Assembly (NCBI GenBank): GCA_965199595.1
Contig: OZ241182.1
Coordinates: forward strand, 496,001 to 560,000
From: JBBROS01 sp965199595
GTDB taxonomy: Bacteria; Pseudomonadota; Alphaproteobacteria; Acetobacterales; Acetobacteraceae
Direction: 5' to 3'
DNA: 64,000 nucleotides
The position numbers were made by a program, and so were the translations under genes. This document shows, piece after piece, positions 1-8,626 of this stretch; the stretch's first letter is position 1; the number at the start of each line of letters is the position of its first letter. The notes under the pieces were generated by a model, which was not told the origin of the DNA, searched no databases, and worked only from the letters and a program-made list of their open reading frames with translations.

Positions 1-377
1 AGACCCAGCTTGGCAAGCTGCTGCACCAGCGCCTGGTTCGCGTCGATGTCGATCTTCACCAGCCGCACCCGGCCGCCCGCCGCGCGCACCACCTTCTCCA
101 GCGTGGGCGTCAGCTGCTTGCAGGGGCCGCACCAGGTGGCCCAGAAATCGACCAGCACGGGAATGTGGCGCGAGGCCTCGATCACATCCTGCATGAAGGT
201 GGCCTGGGTGCCGTCGATGATCACATCGTCGATCCCCGGCTGACCCCCCGGCTGACCCCCCGGCTGCCCTCCCGGCTGCCTCTGCGGCGCGGCGCCGGCC
301 GGCGTTCCGGCAGGGGCGCCGGTGTGGATGAGCCCCGGGCCGGGCGCCTTGGGCTTCTGGCCGATCAGCATTTCCAT
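1..377 (-). CDS. cnoX: CnoX/YbbN-like thioredoxin-domain co-chaperone, 3' part cut by window edge
   Basis: About 125 residues are visible and the C-terminus lies outside the window. A proline/glycine-rich N-terminal extension with PGGQ repeats (residues about 30-48) leads into a thioredoxin fold with the active-site stretch WATWCGPCKQLTP, followed by VRLVKIDID. In alphaproteobacteria this stretch typically belongs to YbbN/CnoX, a thioredoxin-TPR holdase that passes clients to GroEL. The TPR half would lie beyond position 1, so an ordinary thioredoxin cannot be excluded. The ATG at 377 is chosen because AGGACC sits just upstream of it. The CxxC pair is intact, unlike the E. coli protein, so redox activity is plausible. 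Confidence 0.75.
   Translation of the reverse strand, partial: MEMLIGQKPKAPGPGLIHTGAPAGTPAGAAPQRQPGGQPGGQPGGQPGIDDVIIDGTQATFMQDVIEASRHIPVLVDFWATWCGPCKQLTPTLEKVVRAAGGRVRLVKIDIDANQALVQQLAKLG
234..278 (-). repeat. 12-bp tandem repeat encoding PGGQ units
   Basis: The glutamine codons recur every 12 bases (276-278, 264-266, 252-254, 240-242), giving nearly four QPGG units in the linker of the thioredoxin-like protein. The unit is a multiple of three, so copy-number change would alter linker length without a frameshift. Confidence 0.8.
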
Positions 378-468
378 CGTAGGTCCTAGTTGCGGTTACA
401 AGGCAGGCGGGGACGCAGCACCATCTTATAGATGTTGCGTGCCGCCGGAGAGTGCAACCCGAGCCTGG

Positions 469-1911
469 TCACACCGTGGCGGATGGATCAAAACCGTTCG
501 CCAGCACCCCGCGCGGCCGGATCATGTCATAGGCTGCCACCGGCAGGTACCTGCCCAGGCCCGGCGCCGCCCGCACCACCCCATCCTGCATCGCCACCGT
601 GCCGCGCAGGATGGTGGCCACCGGCCAGCCCGTCACCTCCAGCCCCTCATACGGCGTGTAGTCGATGGCGTGCTGCATCAGCGCATTGGTGAGGGTCACG
701 CGCCGGGCCGGGTCCCACAGCACCAGGTCTGCATCGGCGCCCGGCATCACGCTGCCCTTCCTGGGGTGCAGGCCGAACAGCCTGGCGGGCTGCGTCGAGG
801 TCAGGCGCACGAAGTCGCTGGCGGAGATGCGGCCCTTCGCCACCCCCTCGCTGAACACGATCGGCAGCCGTGCCGCAAGGCCCGGCACCCCGTTCGGGAT
901 ATCCCGGAACGACGCGTCCGTGCCGTTCACCCGCTTGCCGCGCGGCGTGTCATAGGACCAGCCGCTATGGTCGCTGCTGACCACGTCCAGCGTGCCCTGG
1001 CGGATCGCCTCCCACAGCCCCGCCCTGGCCGCGGCGTCGCGCGGGGCCGGGCTGCACATGAACTTGGCGCCCTCGAAGCCCGGGCGGTCCATGCTCTCCG
1101 CATCCAGCACGAAATACTGCGGGCAGGTCTCGCCCCACACCTTCAGGCCGCGCCGCTTGGCCCGCGCCACCTCCGCCGCCGCCTCGGGGCCGGAGACGTG
1201 GAACACCTGGATCGGCGTGTCCACCAGCTCCGCCAGCGCGATGGCCCGGTGCGTCGCCTCCCGCTCCACCACGGGCGGGCGGGACCAGGCATGGTATTTC
1301 GGCGCCGTCAGCCCGGCCGCCAGCAGCGCCTCCGTCATCCAGCCGATCGCGTCGTAGTTCTCGCAGTGCACCGTCACCAGGCAGCCCAGCCGCCTCGCCG
1401 CCGCCAGCACCCGCAGATAGCCGCGGTCGTCCAGCCGCAGCGGGTCGTAGGTGAGGAACACCTTGAGGCTGCGCACCCCGCCCGCGACAATCCCCGGCAG
1501 TTCCGCCAGCACCGCGTCCGTGGGGTCGGTGATGATCTGGTGGAAGGCGTGGTCCACCATGGCCCGGCGCGCCCGCCGCCGGTACTCGTCCAAGGTGGGC
1601 CCGATCGGGTGGCCCTTGAACTGCGTGCTGAAGCTGACCACGCTGGTGGTGCCGCCCGCCAGCGCCGCGCGGCTGCCGGTCTCCCAGGTCTCCTCATCCG
1701 CCCCGCCGCCCTCCTGCAGCTGCTCGATGTGGCAGTGGCTGTCCACCCCGCCGGGCATCACCAGCAGGCCCGCGGCATCGATGGTGCGGGCGCCGCGCAG
1801 ATCGCTGCCCACCGCGGCGATCCGCCCGCCCGTGATGCCCACATCGGCGGCGAACTGCTCCGACGCCGTGACCACCGTGCCGCCGCGCACCACCAGGTCG
1901 AAATCGTCCAT
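469..1911 (-). CDS. hydA: D-hydantoinase / dihydropyrimidinase
   Basis: A 480-residue cyclic amidohydrolase that opens 5-substituted hydantoins or dihydropyrimidines to N-carbamoyl amino acids. The full binuclear metal site is visible: H59 and H61 (GGVDSHCHIE), K150 for carboxylation (SLKVF), H182 (VHCEN), H238 (VFHVSG) and D314 (SSDHSG), at almost the spacing of characterised D-hydantoinases. The start at 1911 has GAAGGTGG upstream and removes a long unlikely N-terminal extension. The next enzyme of the pathway, a D-carbamoylase, lies at 6354-7292. Allantoinase or true dihydropyrimidinase activity is possible, but the nearby carbamoylase favours hydantoins. Confidence 0.88.
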   Translation of the reverse strand: MDDFDLVVRGGTVVTASEQFAADVGITGGRIAAVGSDLRGARTIDAAGLLVMPGGVDSHCHIEQLQEGGGADEETWETGSRAALAGGTTSVVSFSTQFKGHPIGPTLDEYRRRARRAMVDHAFHQIITDPTDAVLAELPGIVAGGVRSLKVFLTYDPLRLDDRGYLRVLAAARRLGCLVTVHCENYDAIGWMTEALLAAGLTAPKYHAWSRPPVVEREATHRAIALAELVDTPIQVFHVSGPEAAAEVARAKRRGLKVWGETCPQYFVLDAESMDRPGFEGAKFMCSPAPRDAAARAGLWEAIRQGTLDVVSSDHSGWSYDTPRGKRVNGTDASFRDIPNGVPGLAARLPIVFSEGVAKGRISASDFVRLTSTQPARLFGLHPRKGSVMPGADADLVLWDPARRVTLTNALMQHAIDYTPYEGLEVTGWPVATILRGTVAMQDGVVRAAPGLGRYLPVAAYDMIRPRGVLANGFDPSATV

Positions 1912-2170
1912 GCGGCGTCCCACCTTCGTTGCCGGCACAGGATCGCCCGTCCGCCCCGGCCTGCATAGACGCAATGCCGCCCGCCCGCGGAGAACATGGC
2001 GGAAACGATCACGGCCTTGTGCATCGGCCCGTGCCGAAGCGGAACCCACCCGGATGGCCGCGGACCGGCAGCCGCCGGTACAGCGCCCGTTCCGGACATG
2101 ACAGGCCCGCAGCCGCGCCATTGAACTTCCCTGCAAGGCAACCCTTAACCTGCGGACCGGAGATCACCGT

Positions 2171-3271
2171 ATGCGTTTGTTCAAATGTTGCAGCTGCAAC
2201 CAGGTCGTGCACTTCGACAACGACCATTGCGGCCACTGCGGCCACAAGCTCGGCTACATCGCACCGGATTTCGAGATGGCGGCGCTGGAGCCGGCCGGCG
2301 AAGGCCGCTGGCACGCGCTGCGCACGCCCCGGCGCCTGTTCCGCTTCTGCGAGAATGCGGAGATGGATGCCTGCAACTGGCTGCTGCCGGATAGCAGCCC
2401 GGACCGCTACTGCGCCGCCTGCCGCCACAACCGCACGGTGCCGAACCTGTCCGAGGACGACAACATGGTGGCCTGGCGCCGGATGGAGGCGGCCAAGCAC
2501 CGGCTGATCTACACGCTGATGCGCCTGGCCCTGCCGCTGCCGAACCGCACGGACGACCCGCATGGCGGCCTGGTGTTCGACTTCCTGGCCGACCCGCCGG
2601 CGCATCGCGGCCCCAAGGTGCTGACCGGGCATGATGACGGGCTGATCACCCTGGCGCTGACCGAGGCCAACGACGCGGAGCGGGAGCGCCGGCGCTCGGC
2701 GATGCACGAGCCCTATCGCACCCTGCTGGGCCATTTCCGCCACGAGGTCGGGCATTTCTACTGGGACCACCTGGTGCGCGACCAGGGGCTGCAGGCGGAA
2801 TGCCGGGCCATGTTCGGCGATGACGAGGCGGATTACGGGGCGGCGCTGAAGGCGCATTACCGCGACGGCGCGCCCGCGGACTGGCAGCGGAGCTACGTCA
2901 GCTCCTACGCCACCACCCATGCCTGGGAGGATTTCGCGGAGACCTGGGCGCACTACCTCCACATCGTCGACACGCTGGAGACCGCGGCCGCCCATGGGCT
3001 GGAGGTGCACCCGACCATCGGCGACGCGCGGGAGACCAGGATCGGGTTCGACCCCTATGCCCCCGGCGACTTCACCCGCATGATCGAGGCCTGGCTGCCG
3101 CTGACCACCGCCATGAACAGCATGAACCGCAGCATGGGCCTGGCGGACCTCTACCCCTTCGTGCTCTCCGCCCCCGTGATCGAGAAGCTCGGCTTCATCC
3201 ACGGCCTGGTGCACCGGCGCAGCGCCGCCATCCATCCGGCCGCGGAACTGTTTGCCGATAGGCAAGCCTAG
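2171..3271 (+). CDS. zinc-ribbon putative metallopeptidase (DUF2248 / Peptidase_Mx type)
   Basis: A 366-residue protein that begins with a zinc ribbon (CCSCNQ and CGHCGHK, residues 6-30). A second cysteine pair (YCAAC) lies near residue 80. A gluzincin-like HEVGH at residues 191-195 is followed by WEDFAETWAHYLH near 257, which probably supplies the third ligand. This layout is that of the putative zinc-binding metallopeptidase family of alphaproteobacteria, whose substrates are unknown. There is no signal peptide, so it is probably cytoplasmic. GGAG lies about 9 bases before the ATG. It stands alone between the hydantoinase and a crotonase-family gene. Confidence 0.8.
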   Translation: MRLFKCCSCNQVVHFDNDHCGHCGHKLGYIAPDFEMAALEPAGEGRWHALRTPRRLFRFCENAEMDACNWLLPDSSPDRYCAACRHNRTVPNLSEDDNMVAWRRMEAAKHRLIYTLMRLALPLPNRTDDPHGGLVFDFLADPPAHRGPKVLTGHDDGLITLALTEANDAERERRRSAMHEPYRTLLGHFRHEVGHFYWDHLVRDQGLQAECRAMFGDDEADYGAALKAHYRDGAPADWQRSYVSSYATTHAWEDFAETWAHYLHIVDTLETAAAHGLEVHPTIGDARETRIGFDPYAPGDFTRMIEAWLPLTTAMNSMNRSMGLADLYPFVLSAPVIEKLGFIHGLVHRRSAAIHPAAELFADRQA

Positions 3272-3338
3272 GCGCCAGGCCTAGGCTCCGCGACCGGAAC
3301 GCGGGCTCCGGCGCCTGCGAGGCACAGGGGAGCAGCCA

Positions 3339-4148
3339 ATGGACCAGGCGATCATCGAACACGCGGGCGGCAAGATGCTGGGCCACGTGGCCGAGGGCGT
3401 GGGCACCATCACCTTCAACCAGCCCGAGAAGCGCAACGCCATGTCCGTCGAGATGTGGGACGGCATGACCGCCCTGCTCGACGCCTGGCACGATGACCCG
3501 GCCGTTCGCGTCGTCGTCCTCACCGGCGCCGGCGACAAGGCCTTTGTCTCCGGCGCGGACATCAGCCAGTTCGGCCAGAGCCGCAGCAACGCGGAGGCGC
3601 AGAAGGAATACGACAAGCTGACCAGCGCGGGCCGGGCCAGGCTGGGCGGCTTCCCGAAACCGGTGATCGCTGAGATCCGGGGCTTCTGCCTGGGCGGCGG
3701 CCTCGGCATCGCCATGCAGGCGGACCTGCGGATCGCCGCGGATGACGCGCAGTTCGGCATCCCGGCGGCCAGGCTCGGCATCGCCTACAGCTTCCCGATG
3801 GTCGCCCGCCTCACCTCGCTGGTGGGCCAGTCCGATGCAAGGATGCTGCTGTTCACCGGCGACCGGATCGACGCCGCCGAGGCGCTGCGCATGAAGCTGG
3901 TGAACCGCGTGGTGCCCGCCGCCGAACTGTCCGCCGCCGTGGACAGGCTGGCCCGCACCATCGCCGGCAACGCGCCGCTCTCGGTCAGCGGCATGAAGCT
4001 GATCAGCAACACCGTGCTGCAGGATCCGGCCCAGCGCGACATGCCGGCGGTGGACCAGGCCGTGCTGACCTGCTTCGACAGCGCGGACTACACGGAAGGC
4101 CGCACCGCCTTCATGGAGAAGCGCAAGCCGGCCTTCACCGGGCTCTAG
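3339..4148 (+). CDS. enoyl-CoA hydratase/isomerase (crotonase) family protein without the usual glutamates
   Basis: A 269-residue crotonase-fold protein with an oxyanion-hole region (AFVSGADISQF, residues 69-78) and the GGGLGIAMQADLRIA stretch near 120-133. The two glutamates used by classical enoyl-CoA hydratase appear to be Gly123 (GGGLGIAM where hydratases have GGGCELAM) and Ala143 (IPAARLG where they have PE). A normal hydratase reaction is therefore doubtful; isomerase, hydrolase or decarboxylase chemistry is open. GGGGAG lies just before the ATG. It converges with the capsule lipoprotein gene across a GC hairpin. Confidence 0.8.
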   Translation: MDQAIIEHAGGKMLGHVAEGVGTITFNQPEKRNAMSVEMWDGMTALLDAWHDDPAVRVVVLTGAGDKAFVSGADISQFGQSRSNAEAQKEYDKLTSAGRARLGGFPKPVIAEIRGFCLGGGLGIAMQADLRIAADDAQFGIPAARLGIAYSFPMVARLTSLVGQSDARMLLFTGDRIDAAEALRMKLVNRVVPAAELSAAVDRLARTIAGNAPLSVSGMKLISNTVLQDPAQRDMPAVDQAVLTCFDSADYTEGRTAFMEKRKPAFTGL

Positions 4149-4153
4149 GCGCA

Positions 4154-4178
4154 CCCGGGGGCCCGAAGGGCTCCCGGG
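4154..4178. terminator. strong GC hairpin between convergent genes, likely bidirectional terminator
   Basis: An 11-bp stem (CCCGGGGGCCC against GGGCTCCCGGG, one G.U pair) closes on a GAA loop. It lies 5 bases after the crotonase stop and 7 bases from the end of the facing export gene. There is no clear U tract on either side, so termination is inferred from position and stability. Confidence 0.55.
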
Positions 4179-4185
4179 CTTGCAG

Positions 4186-5433
4186 CTACTGCGTGACGGC
4201 CCGTGCGGTGATGGCGGGCGTGGTGAAGGTGTAGATCAGCTGCAGGAACTTGTAGATCTGCACCGTCGGCGCGTTGGCGATGTAGATGACGTCCTTGTCG
4301 TTCATCGCGAACTGCTGGATCGCGAAATAGCTCTGCGGGTCCCGCATGTTGATGCGATAGACGACAGGGATGCCCTGCGCCACCGCCCCGGGGATCACCG
4401 GCGCACTGGGGCCCAGCGAGCCCGGCGGGATCAGCCCCAGCGCCTGGGCGTTCACCGGGCGCTCGTAGCGGAACAGGAACACCGCCTCCGGGTTGGCCCG
4501 GCTGTCATCAAGCCCGCCCACCCGCGCCACGGCCTCGGCCAGCGACACGGTGGCGGCGTCGAACTGGATCTGCGCGATGCGGCCCGTGGCGCCGAACGAC
4601 AGGAAGGAGCGCGGCAGGTAGTCCACCTGGATGCGGTCCTGCGGATCGACCGCGATGTTCTCCTCGGCAATGGTCTGCACCCGGGTCAGCGAGGTGGTCG
4701 CCTCGCGGCCGCGGCGGCTCACCTTCACCAGCGTGTCCTGCGGGCTGTGCGTCGGGCCGCCGGCCAGGGCCACGATGTCCAGCAGCCGCTCATGCGCCAG
4801 CGTCAGCGGATACCGGCCCGGCGCCCGCACATCGCCCGAGACATAGACGATGTTGCTGCCGTTGGTGACCAGGCTGACCACCACCTGCGGCTGCGCCGTG
4901 CGGTCGGAAATCCGGTTCTCGATGATCTTCTGCACCTCGGTCATCGTATGCCCCGAGACGCGGATCTGCCCGGCATAGGGCACCGTGATGGTGCCGTTGC
5001 GGTCCACCTGCAGCCGCGGCAGCGTCTCGGCGGTGGAGCCGGAGGAGCTGTCGCTGTCCGCCGTGCGCTTGGTGTTGAACAGCCCGTTGCCGGCCTCGTA
5101 GATGGAGACGGAGACGACGTCACCCGGCCCGAGCCGGTCCACGGAGGCATTGGTGCGCAAGCCGTCGATCACGCTCAACGAGCGGTCCGGCCGGTCACGC
5201 AGCGCCTTCACCGCCGCGGGCGTCAGATCCACCAGCTTCGCGCCCAGCGGGTTGTCCGGACCGGTGATGTTGTCCACCACCTCGCTGTTGCTGGGCCCCG
5301 AGGTCGGCAGGCTGGAGCATGCCGGAAGCAGGGCCGCGGCCAGCAGGGCCAGGCAAAGGGGGGCGGCGCGCAGGGGGGCGGCGCGCAGGGGGGCGGCGCG
5401 AGGGCGGGACGGCCTCATGGTGGATCGGATCAT
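4186..5433 (-). CDS. outer-membrane polysaccharide export lipoprotein (Wza/KpsD/BexD family)
   Basis: About 415 residues. A signal peptide ends in a lipobox (LLPACSS), giving an outer-membrane lipoprotein. Next come a Poly_export domain (GPGDVVSVSIYEAGNGLF, then VPYAGQIRVSGHT) and SLBB-type repeats (VYVSGDVRAPGRYPLT). Such proteins form the outer-membrane channel for capsule or exopolysaccharide. The ATG at 5433 follows GGAAG. A GTG at 5448 and an ATG at 5418 are alternatives. The signal peptide contains a triplicated RAAPL unit. The cognate inner-membrane exporter is probably the ABC set at 7400-10044, separated from it by SURF1 and the carbamoylase. Confidence 0.88.
   Translation of the reverse strand: MIRSTMRPSRPRAAPLRAAPLRAAPLCLALLAAALLPACSSLPTSGPSNSEVVDNITGPDNPLGAKLVDLTPAAVKALRDRPDRSLSVIDGLRTNASVDRLGPGDVVSVSIYEAGNGLFNTKRTADSDSSSGSTAETLPRLQVDRNGTITVPYAGQIRVSGHTMTEVQKIIENRISDRTAQPQVVVSLVTNGSNIVYVSGDVRAPGRYPLTLAHERLLDIVALAGGPTHSPQDTLVKVSRRGREATTSLTRVQTIAEENIAVDPQDRIQVDYLPRSFLSFGATGRIAQIQFDAATVSLAEAVARVGGLDDSRANPEAVFLFRYERPVNAQALGLIPPGSLGPSAPVIPGAVAQGIPVVYRINMRDPQSYFAIQQFAMNDKDVIYIANAPTVQIYKFLQLIYTFTTPAITARAVTQ
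5361..5405 (-). repeat. 15-bp tandem repeat encoding RAAPL in the export-lipoprotein signal peptide
   Basis: The plus-strand unit GGGCGGCGCGCAGGG occurs twice perfectly, at 5361 and 5376, and a third partial copy starts at 5391. It encodes RAAPL three times in the n-region. Slippage would stay in frame and change only the length of the positively charged region before the hydrophobic core. Confidence 0.85.
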
Positions 5434-5560
5434 ATGACTTCCATGCACGACGACTTGCCCGGCCGGAACGCCGGGTCCGTTCGTCCTCGCGCGAACGGGT
5501 AGAGTGTCGATCGTGCAATGTCCAGGCTGTGCCTGCGTCTGCGGCTACTCCGGCGCCCAG

Positions 5561-6283
5561 CTACTCCGGCGCCTGGCGCAGAACTTGCACCACCCCAAAA
5601 AGGCTCAGGCCGCACAGGCTGAACCAGGTGATGGCATAGACCAGGTGGTTGTTGGGAAAGGCGATCAGCGTCAATCCGCCGATCGGGAAGCCGCCGGGGT
5701 TCGGCGTGGCATCGGCATCGATGAAGTATGGCGCGGTCTCGCCCAGCCCCCGCGCCTCGGCGATGGCGGCGACGTCGCGGGAGTACCAGCGGTTGCCCGC
5801 CCTGTCGTTGGTGCGCAGGAAGCCGCCGCCGGGCTCGGTGATGCGGAGCAGGCCGGTGACGCTCGCGCCCCGGGCGGATGCGGGCCGGTGCAGCGCCGGG
5901 TCGGCGTGGTCGGCCGGGACGAAGCCGCGGTTCACCAGCACGGTCCAGCCGGCCGGGGTGCGCAGCGGGGTGATCACCCAGGAGCCGGCGCCGAAATCGG
6001 TCACCGCCTGCACCAGCGTCTCGCGGTCATTCAGCCACACGCCCTCGGCCCGCACGTGGCGATAGGCGTCGTCCGCCGCGGTCACGCTCCAGGCGCCGGG
6101 GCCCGGGGCCGGGGCCGCCGCCACCGTGGCCCGGCGGTTCACCGCGTCGATCAGTGCGAGCTTGCCCGCCCGCCGCTCGATCTGCCACGCCCCCAGCGCC
6201 GCGAAGGCCAGCGCCAGGAAGGCCAGCAGGGCGGCGAACAGGGCGCGCCGGCGGGGGCGGGGTGGGTGATCCATGCGCCTCAT
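5561..6283 (-). CDS. surf1: SURF1 family cytochrome c oxidase assembly protein
   Basis: A 240-residue protein with the SURF1 layout: an N-terminal membrane helix (RALFAALLAFLALAFAALGA) running into the hallmark GAWQIERRAGKLALI, a periplasmic domain with SWVITPLRTPAGWTVLVNRG, and a second helix at the C-terminus (VYAITWFSLCGLSLFGVV). SURF1 helps insert heme a during aa3-type oxidase assembly. ATGs at 6283 and 6274 are both possible and neither has a strong ribosome site. It usually sits with ctaG/coxC genes but is isolated here. Confidence 0.88.
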   Translation of the reverse strand: MRRMDHPPRPRRRALFAALLAFLALAFAALGAWQIERRAGKLALIDAVNRRATVAAAPAPGPGAWSVTAADDAYRHVRAEGVWLNDRETLVQAVTDFGAGSWVITPLRTPAGWTVLVNRGFVPADHADPALHRPASARGASVTGLLRITEPGGGFLRTNDRAGNRWYSRDVAAIAEARGLGETAPYFIDADATPNPGGFPIGGLTLIAFPNNHLVYAITWFSLCGLSLFGVVQVLRQAPE

Positions 6284-6353
6284 GTGTCAACTCGCCGCGG
6301 AAAAGCCATGCTGTTACGATGACCGGGTCCGAAACCGCCGCGAGCCCAGGCCC

Positions 6354-7292
6354 ATGTCCCGCATCATCCGCATCGCCGCCGCCCAGATGGGCCCGAACCA
6401 GAAGGCCGACCCGCGCGAGGCCATCCTGGCCCGCATGATCGTTCTGCTGGAAACCGCCGCAGCCCGGGGCGCCACGCTGGTGGTGTTCCCCGAACTCGCC
6501 TTCACCACCTTCTTCCCGCGCTGGCTGCTGGAAGGCGCGGCGCTCGATCAGTACTACGAGCCCGCCATGCCGAACCCGGCGGTGCAGCCGCTGTTCGACC
6601 GTGCCCGCGAGCTCGGCGTCGGCTTCAACGTCGGCTATGCCGAGCGTGCCGGGGGCCAGCGCTTCAACAGCGCCATCCTGGTGCAGCCGGATGGCAGCGT
6701 AATGGGGCGCTACCGCAAGGTGCATCTGCCGGGCTCCGTGGAGCCGCGGGAGGGCGCGCGGTTCCAGCAGCTGGAGAAGCGGTATTTCGAGTATGGCGAC
6801 CTGGGCTTCCCCGCCTTCCGCGCCGGGCCGGCCTGGCAGGGCGCCATCATGGGCATGATGATCTGCAACGACCGCCGCTGGCCGGAGGCCTGGCGCGTGC
6901 TGGGGCTGCAGGGGGTGGAGCTGGTCTGCCTCGGCTACAACTCCGCCGCCTACGACCCGAACGGCGGCAGCACGGAGAACGAGGAGATCCGCACCTTCCA
7001 CTCCCGCCTGGTGGCGCAGGCCAACGCCTACATGAATGCCTGCTGGGCCGTGGCTGTGGCCAAGGCGGGGAACGAGGACGGCTCCGGCCTGATCGGCGGC
7101 TCCTGCATCGTGGACCCCAACGGCGTGGTGGTGGCGGAGGCGCGAACGCTGGAGGACGAGGTGCTGGTGGCGGATTGCGACATGGCGCTGTGCCGGCAGG
7201 GCAAGGACAAGATGTTCGACTTCGCGGCCCACCGGCAGCCCGCGCAGTACGCGGCCATCACCGGGCGCGCCGGGGTGATCGAACCCGGCTGA
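6354..7292 (+). CDS. N-carbamoyl-D-amino acid hydrolase (D-carbamoylase)
   Basis: A 312-residue nitrilase-superfamily enzyme that hydrolyses N-carbamoyl-D-amino acids to D-amino acid, CO2 and ammonia. The catalytic triad is visible as E47 (VFPELAFTTFFPRW), K122 (YRKVHLPG) and C171 (MICNDRRWPEAWR). These surrounding blocks are those of Agrobacterium-type D-carbamoylases rather than beta-ureidopropionases. The ATG at 6354 follows AGG and discards an unlikely 27-residue leader. It is divergent from SURF1. It fits functionally with the hydantoinase at 469-1911 and the D-aminoacylase at 10048-11511. Confidence 0.9.
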   Translation: MSRIIRIAAAQMGPNQKADPREAILARMIVLLETAAARGATLVVFPELAFTTFFPRWLLEGAALDQYYEPAMPNPAVQPLFDRARELGVGFNVGYAERAGGQRFNSAILVQPDGSVMGRYRKVHLPGSVEPREGARFQQLEKRYFEYGDLGFPAFRAGPAWQGAIMGMMICNDRRWPEAWRVLGLQGVELVCLGYNSAAYDPNGGSTENEEIRTFHSRLVAQANAYMNACWAVAVAKAGNEDGSGLIGGSCIVDPNGVVVAEARTLEDEVLVADCDMALCRQGKDKMFDFAAHRQPAQYAAITGRAGVIEPG

Positions 7293-7307
7293 ACCGCGCG
7301 CTCGGTC

Positions 7308-7372
7308 AGCGGTCACAAAATGTTACAAGCTTTCCTGCAATATCAATGTGATCTAAGTTCGGATTGGAATTG
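7308..7372 (+). promoter_or_regulatory. AT-rich leader, candidate promoter region of the capsule exporter operon
   Basis: This stretch (around ACAAAATGTTACAAGCTTTC and AATATCAATGTGATCTAAG) is strikingly AT-rich for the window. It lies in the 107-base gap before the first export gene. TTACAA and TAAGTT elements can be picked out, but not at convincing sigma-70 spacing, so the exact promoter is not assigned. Confidence 0.3.
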
Positions 7373-7399
7373 CGGGCGGGATCGGCTATTGCAGGGCCC

Positions 7400-8575
7400 A
7401 TGGACGGATTAGACCTCAAGCTCGCCGGCACCTCCACCCACAACGGGGGCTATCGCGGCATCCCGGCCCGGCGGTCGCCGTTCCGCAAGCTGCTGCGCAT
7501 GCTGCCGTTCCTGCTCGTGGTGGTGTTGCCGACCGTCGCCGCGGGCACCTATCTGTTCGGGTTCGCCGCGTTCCAGTACGTGTCCGAGGCAAAGTTCGTC
7601 GTGCGCGGCCCATCCAGCCAGTCGCCCGGCATGTTCAGCAGCCTGCTGCAAACCGCCGGCGTCTCCCGCGCGCAGGATGACACCTATGCGGTGCAGGACT
7701 TCATCGGCTCCCGCGACGCGCTCGACCTGCTGGTGCGGGACAACGACATCAAGGCCGTGTTCGACCGGCCGGAGGCGGACATCCTGGCCCGCTTCTCCAC
7801 CTTCTGGCGCGGCGATACCTTCGAGCATCTGTATTTCTACTACCAGAAGCACGTCGAGGTCCTGCTGGACACCACCACCGGCGTCTCGTCCCTCACGGTC
7901 AAGACCTTCCGCCCCGAGGATTCGAAGGCGATCGCCTCGGCGCTGCTGGGCAGTGCCGAAGCCCTGGTCAACCGCATGAACGACCGCCAGCGCGACAACG
8001 CGATGCGCGACGCCAAGAAGGAGGTCGAGCTGGCCGAGGCGCGGCTGCAGTCCGTGGCCACCCAGATCGCCGGCTTCCGCAACCGCGAGCAGATCCTGGA
8101 CCCCAACAAGCAGTCCATCCCCATGCTGGCCGGGATCACCGACCTGCAGATGATGCTGACCAAGGTGAATCTGCAGGTGGCGCAGCTCAAGGTCTCCTCG
8201 CCGCGCAGCCCGCTGATCGCCGAGTATCAGCGCCGGGGCACCGCGTTGCAGGGACAGATCGACGAGGCCAAGGCCAAGATCACAGGCACCGACTCCTCGC
8301 TGGTGCCGAAGATGATGGCCTTCGACATGCTGACCCTGCAGCGGGACCTGGCCGACCGCCAGCTCGTCTCCGCCACCACCTCGCTCGAGACGGCGCGCAT
8401 GACGGCGGAGCGTCAACAGCTTTACCTGGATCTGATCGTTCAGCCCAACCTCGCGGACTACGCCGCCTACCCGAAGCGCTTCGCCGACCTGGCGATCGTG
8501 TTCGCCACCCTCATGGGCATCTATCTGATCGGGGCCCTGATGGTCTCGGCCGCACGGGAGCACCGCATCGTCTGA
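7400..8575 (+). CDS. capsule polysaccharide export inner-membrane protein (KpsE/BexC/CtrB family)
   Basis: A 391-residue polysaccharide co-polymerase/adaptor for ABC-dependent export. It has an N-terminal membrane helix (LPFLLVVVLPTVAAGTYLFGF), a long periplasmic helical part with the GNVR-like LAEARLQSVATQIAGFRNRE, and a C-terminal helix (IVFATLMGIYLIGALMV). It would link the inner-membrane ABC transporter to the outer-membrane export protein. The ATG at 7400 follows AGGG; an upstream TTG at 7364 is less likely. It is the first gene of a three-gene exporter operon. Confidence 0.85.
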   Translation: MDGLDLKLAGTSTHNGGYRGIPARRSPFRKLLRMLPFLLVVVLPTVAAGTYLFGFAAFQYVSEAKFVVRGPSSQSPGMFSSLLQTAGVSRAQDDTYAVQDFIGSRDALDLLVRDNDIKAVFDRPEADILARFSTFWRGDTFEHLYFYYQKHVEVLLDTTTGVSSLTVKTFRPEDSKAIASALLGSAEALVNRMNDRQRDNAMRDAKKEVELAEARLQSVATQIAGFRNREQILDPNKQSIPMLAGITDLQMMLTKVNLQVAQLKVSSPRSPLIAEYQRRGTALQGQIDEAKAKITGTDSSLVPKMMAFDMLTLQRDLADRQLVSATTSLETARMTAERQQLYLDLIVQPNLADYAAYPKRFADLAIVFATLMGIYLIGALMVSAAREHRIV

Positions 8576-8626
8576 GCGGTCGCCGATCGTTGCGGCCGAT
8601 CACCAGGTGCGCTTAGGACTGGTGTC

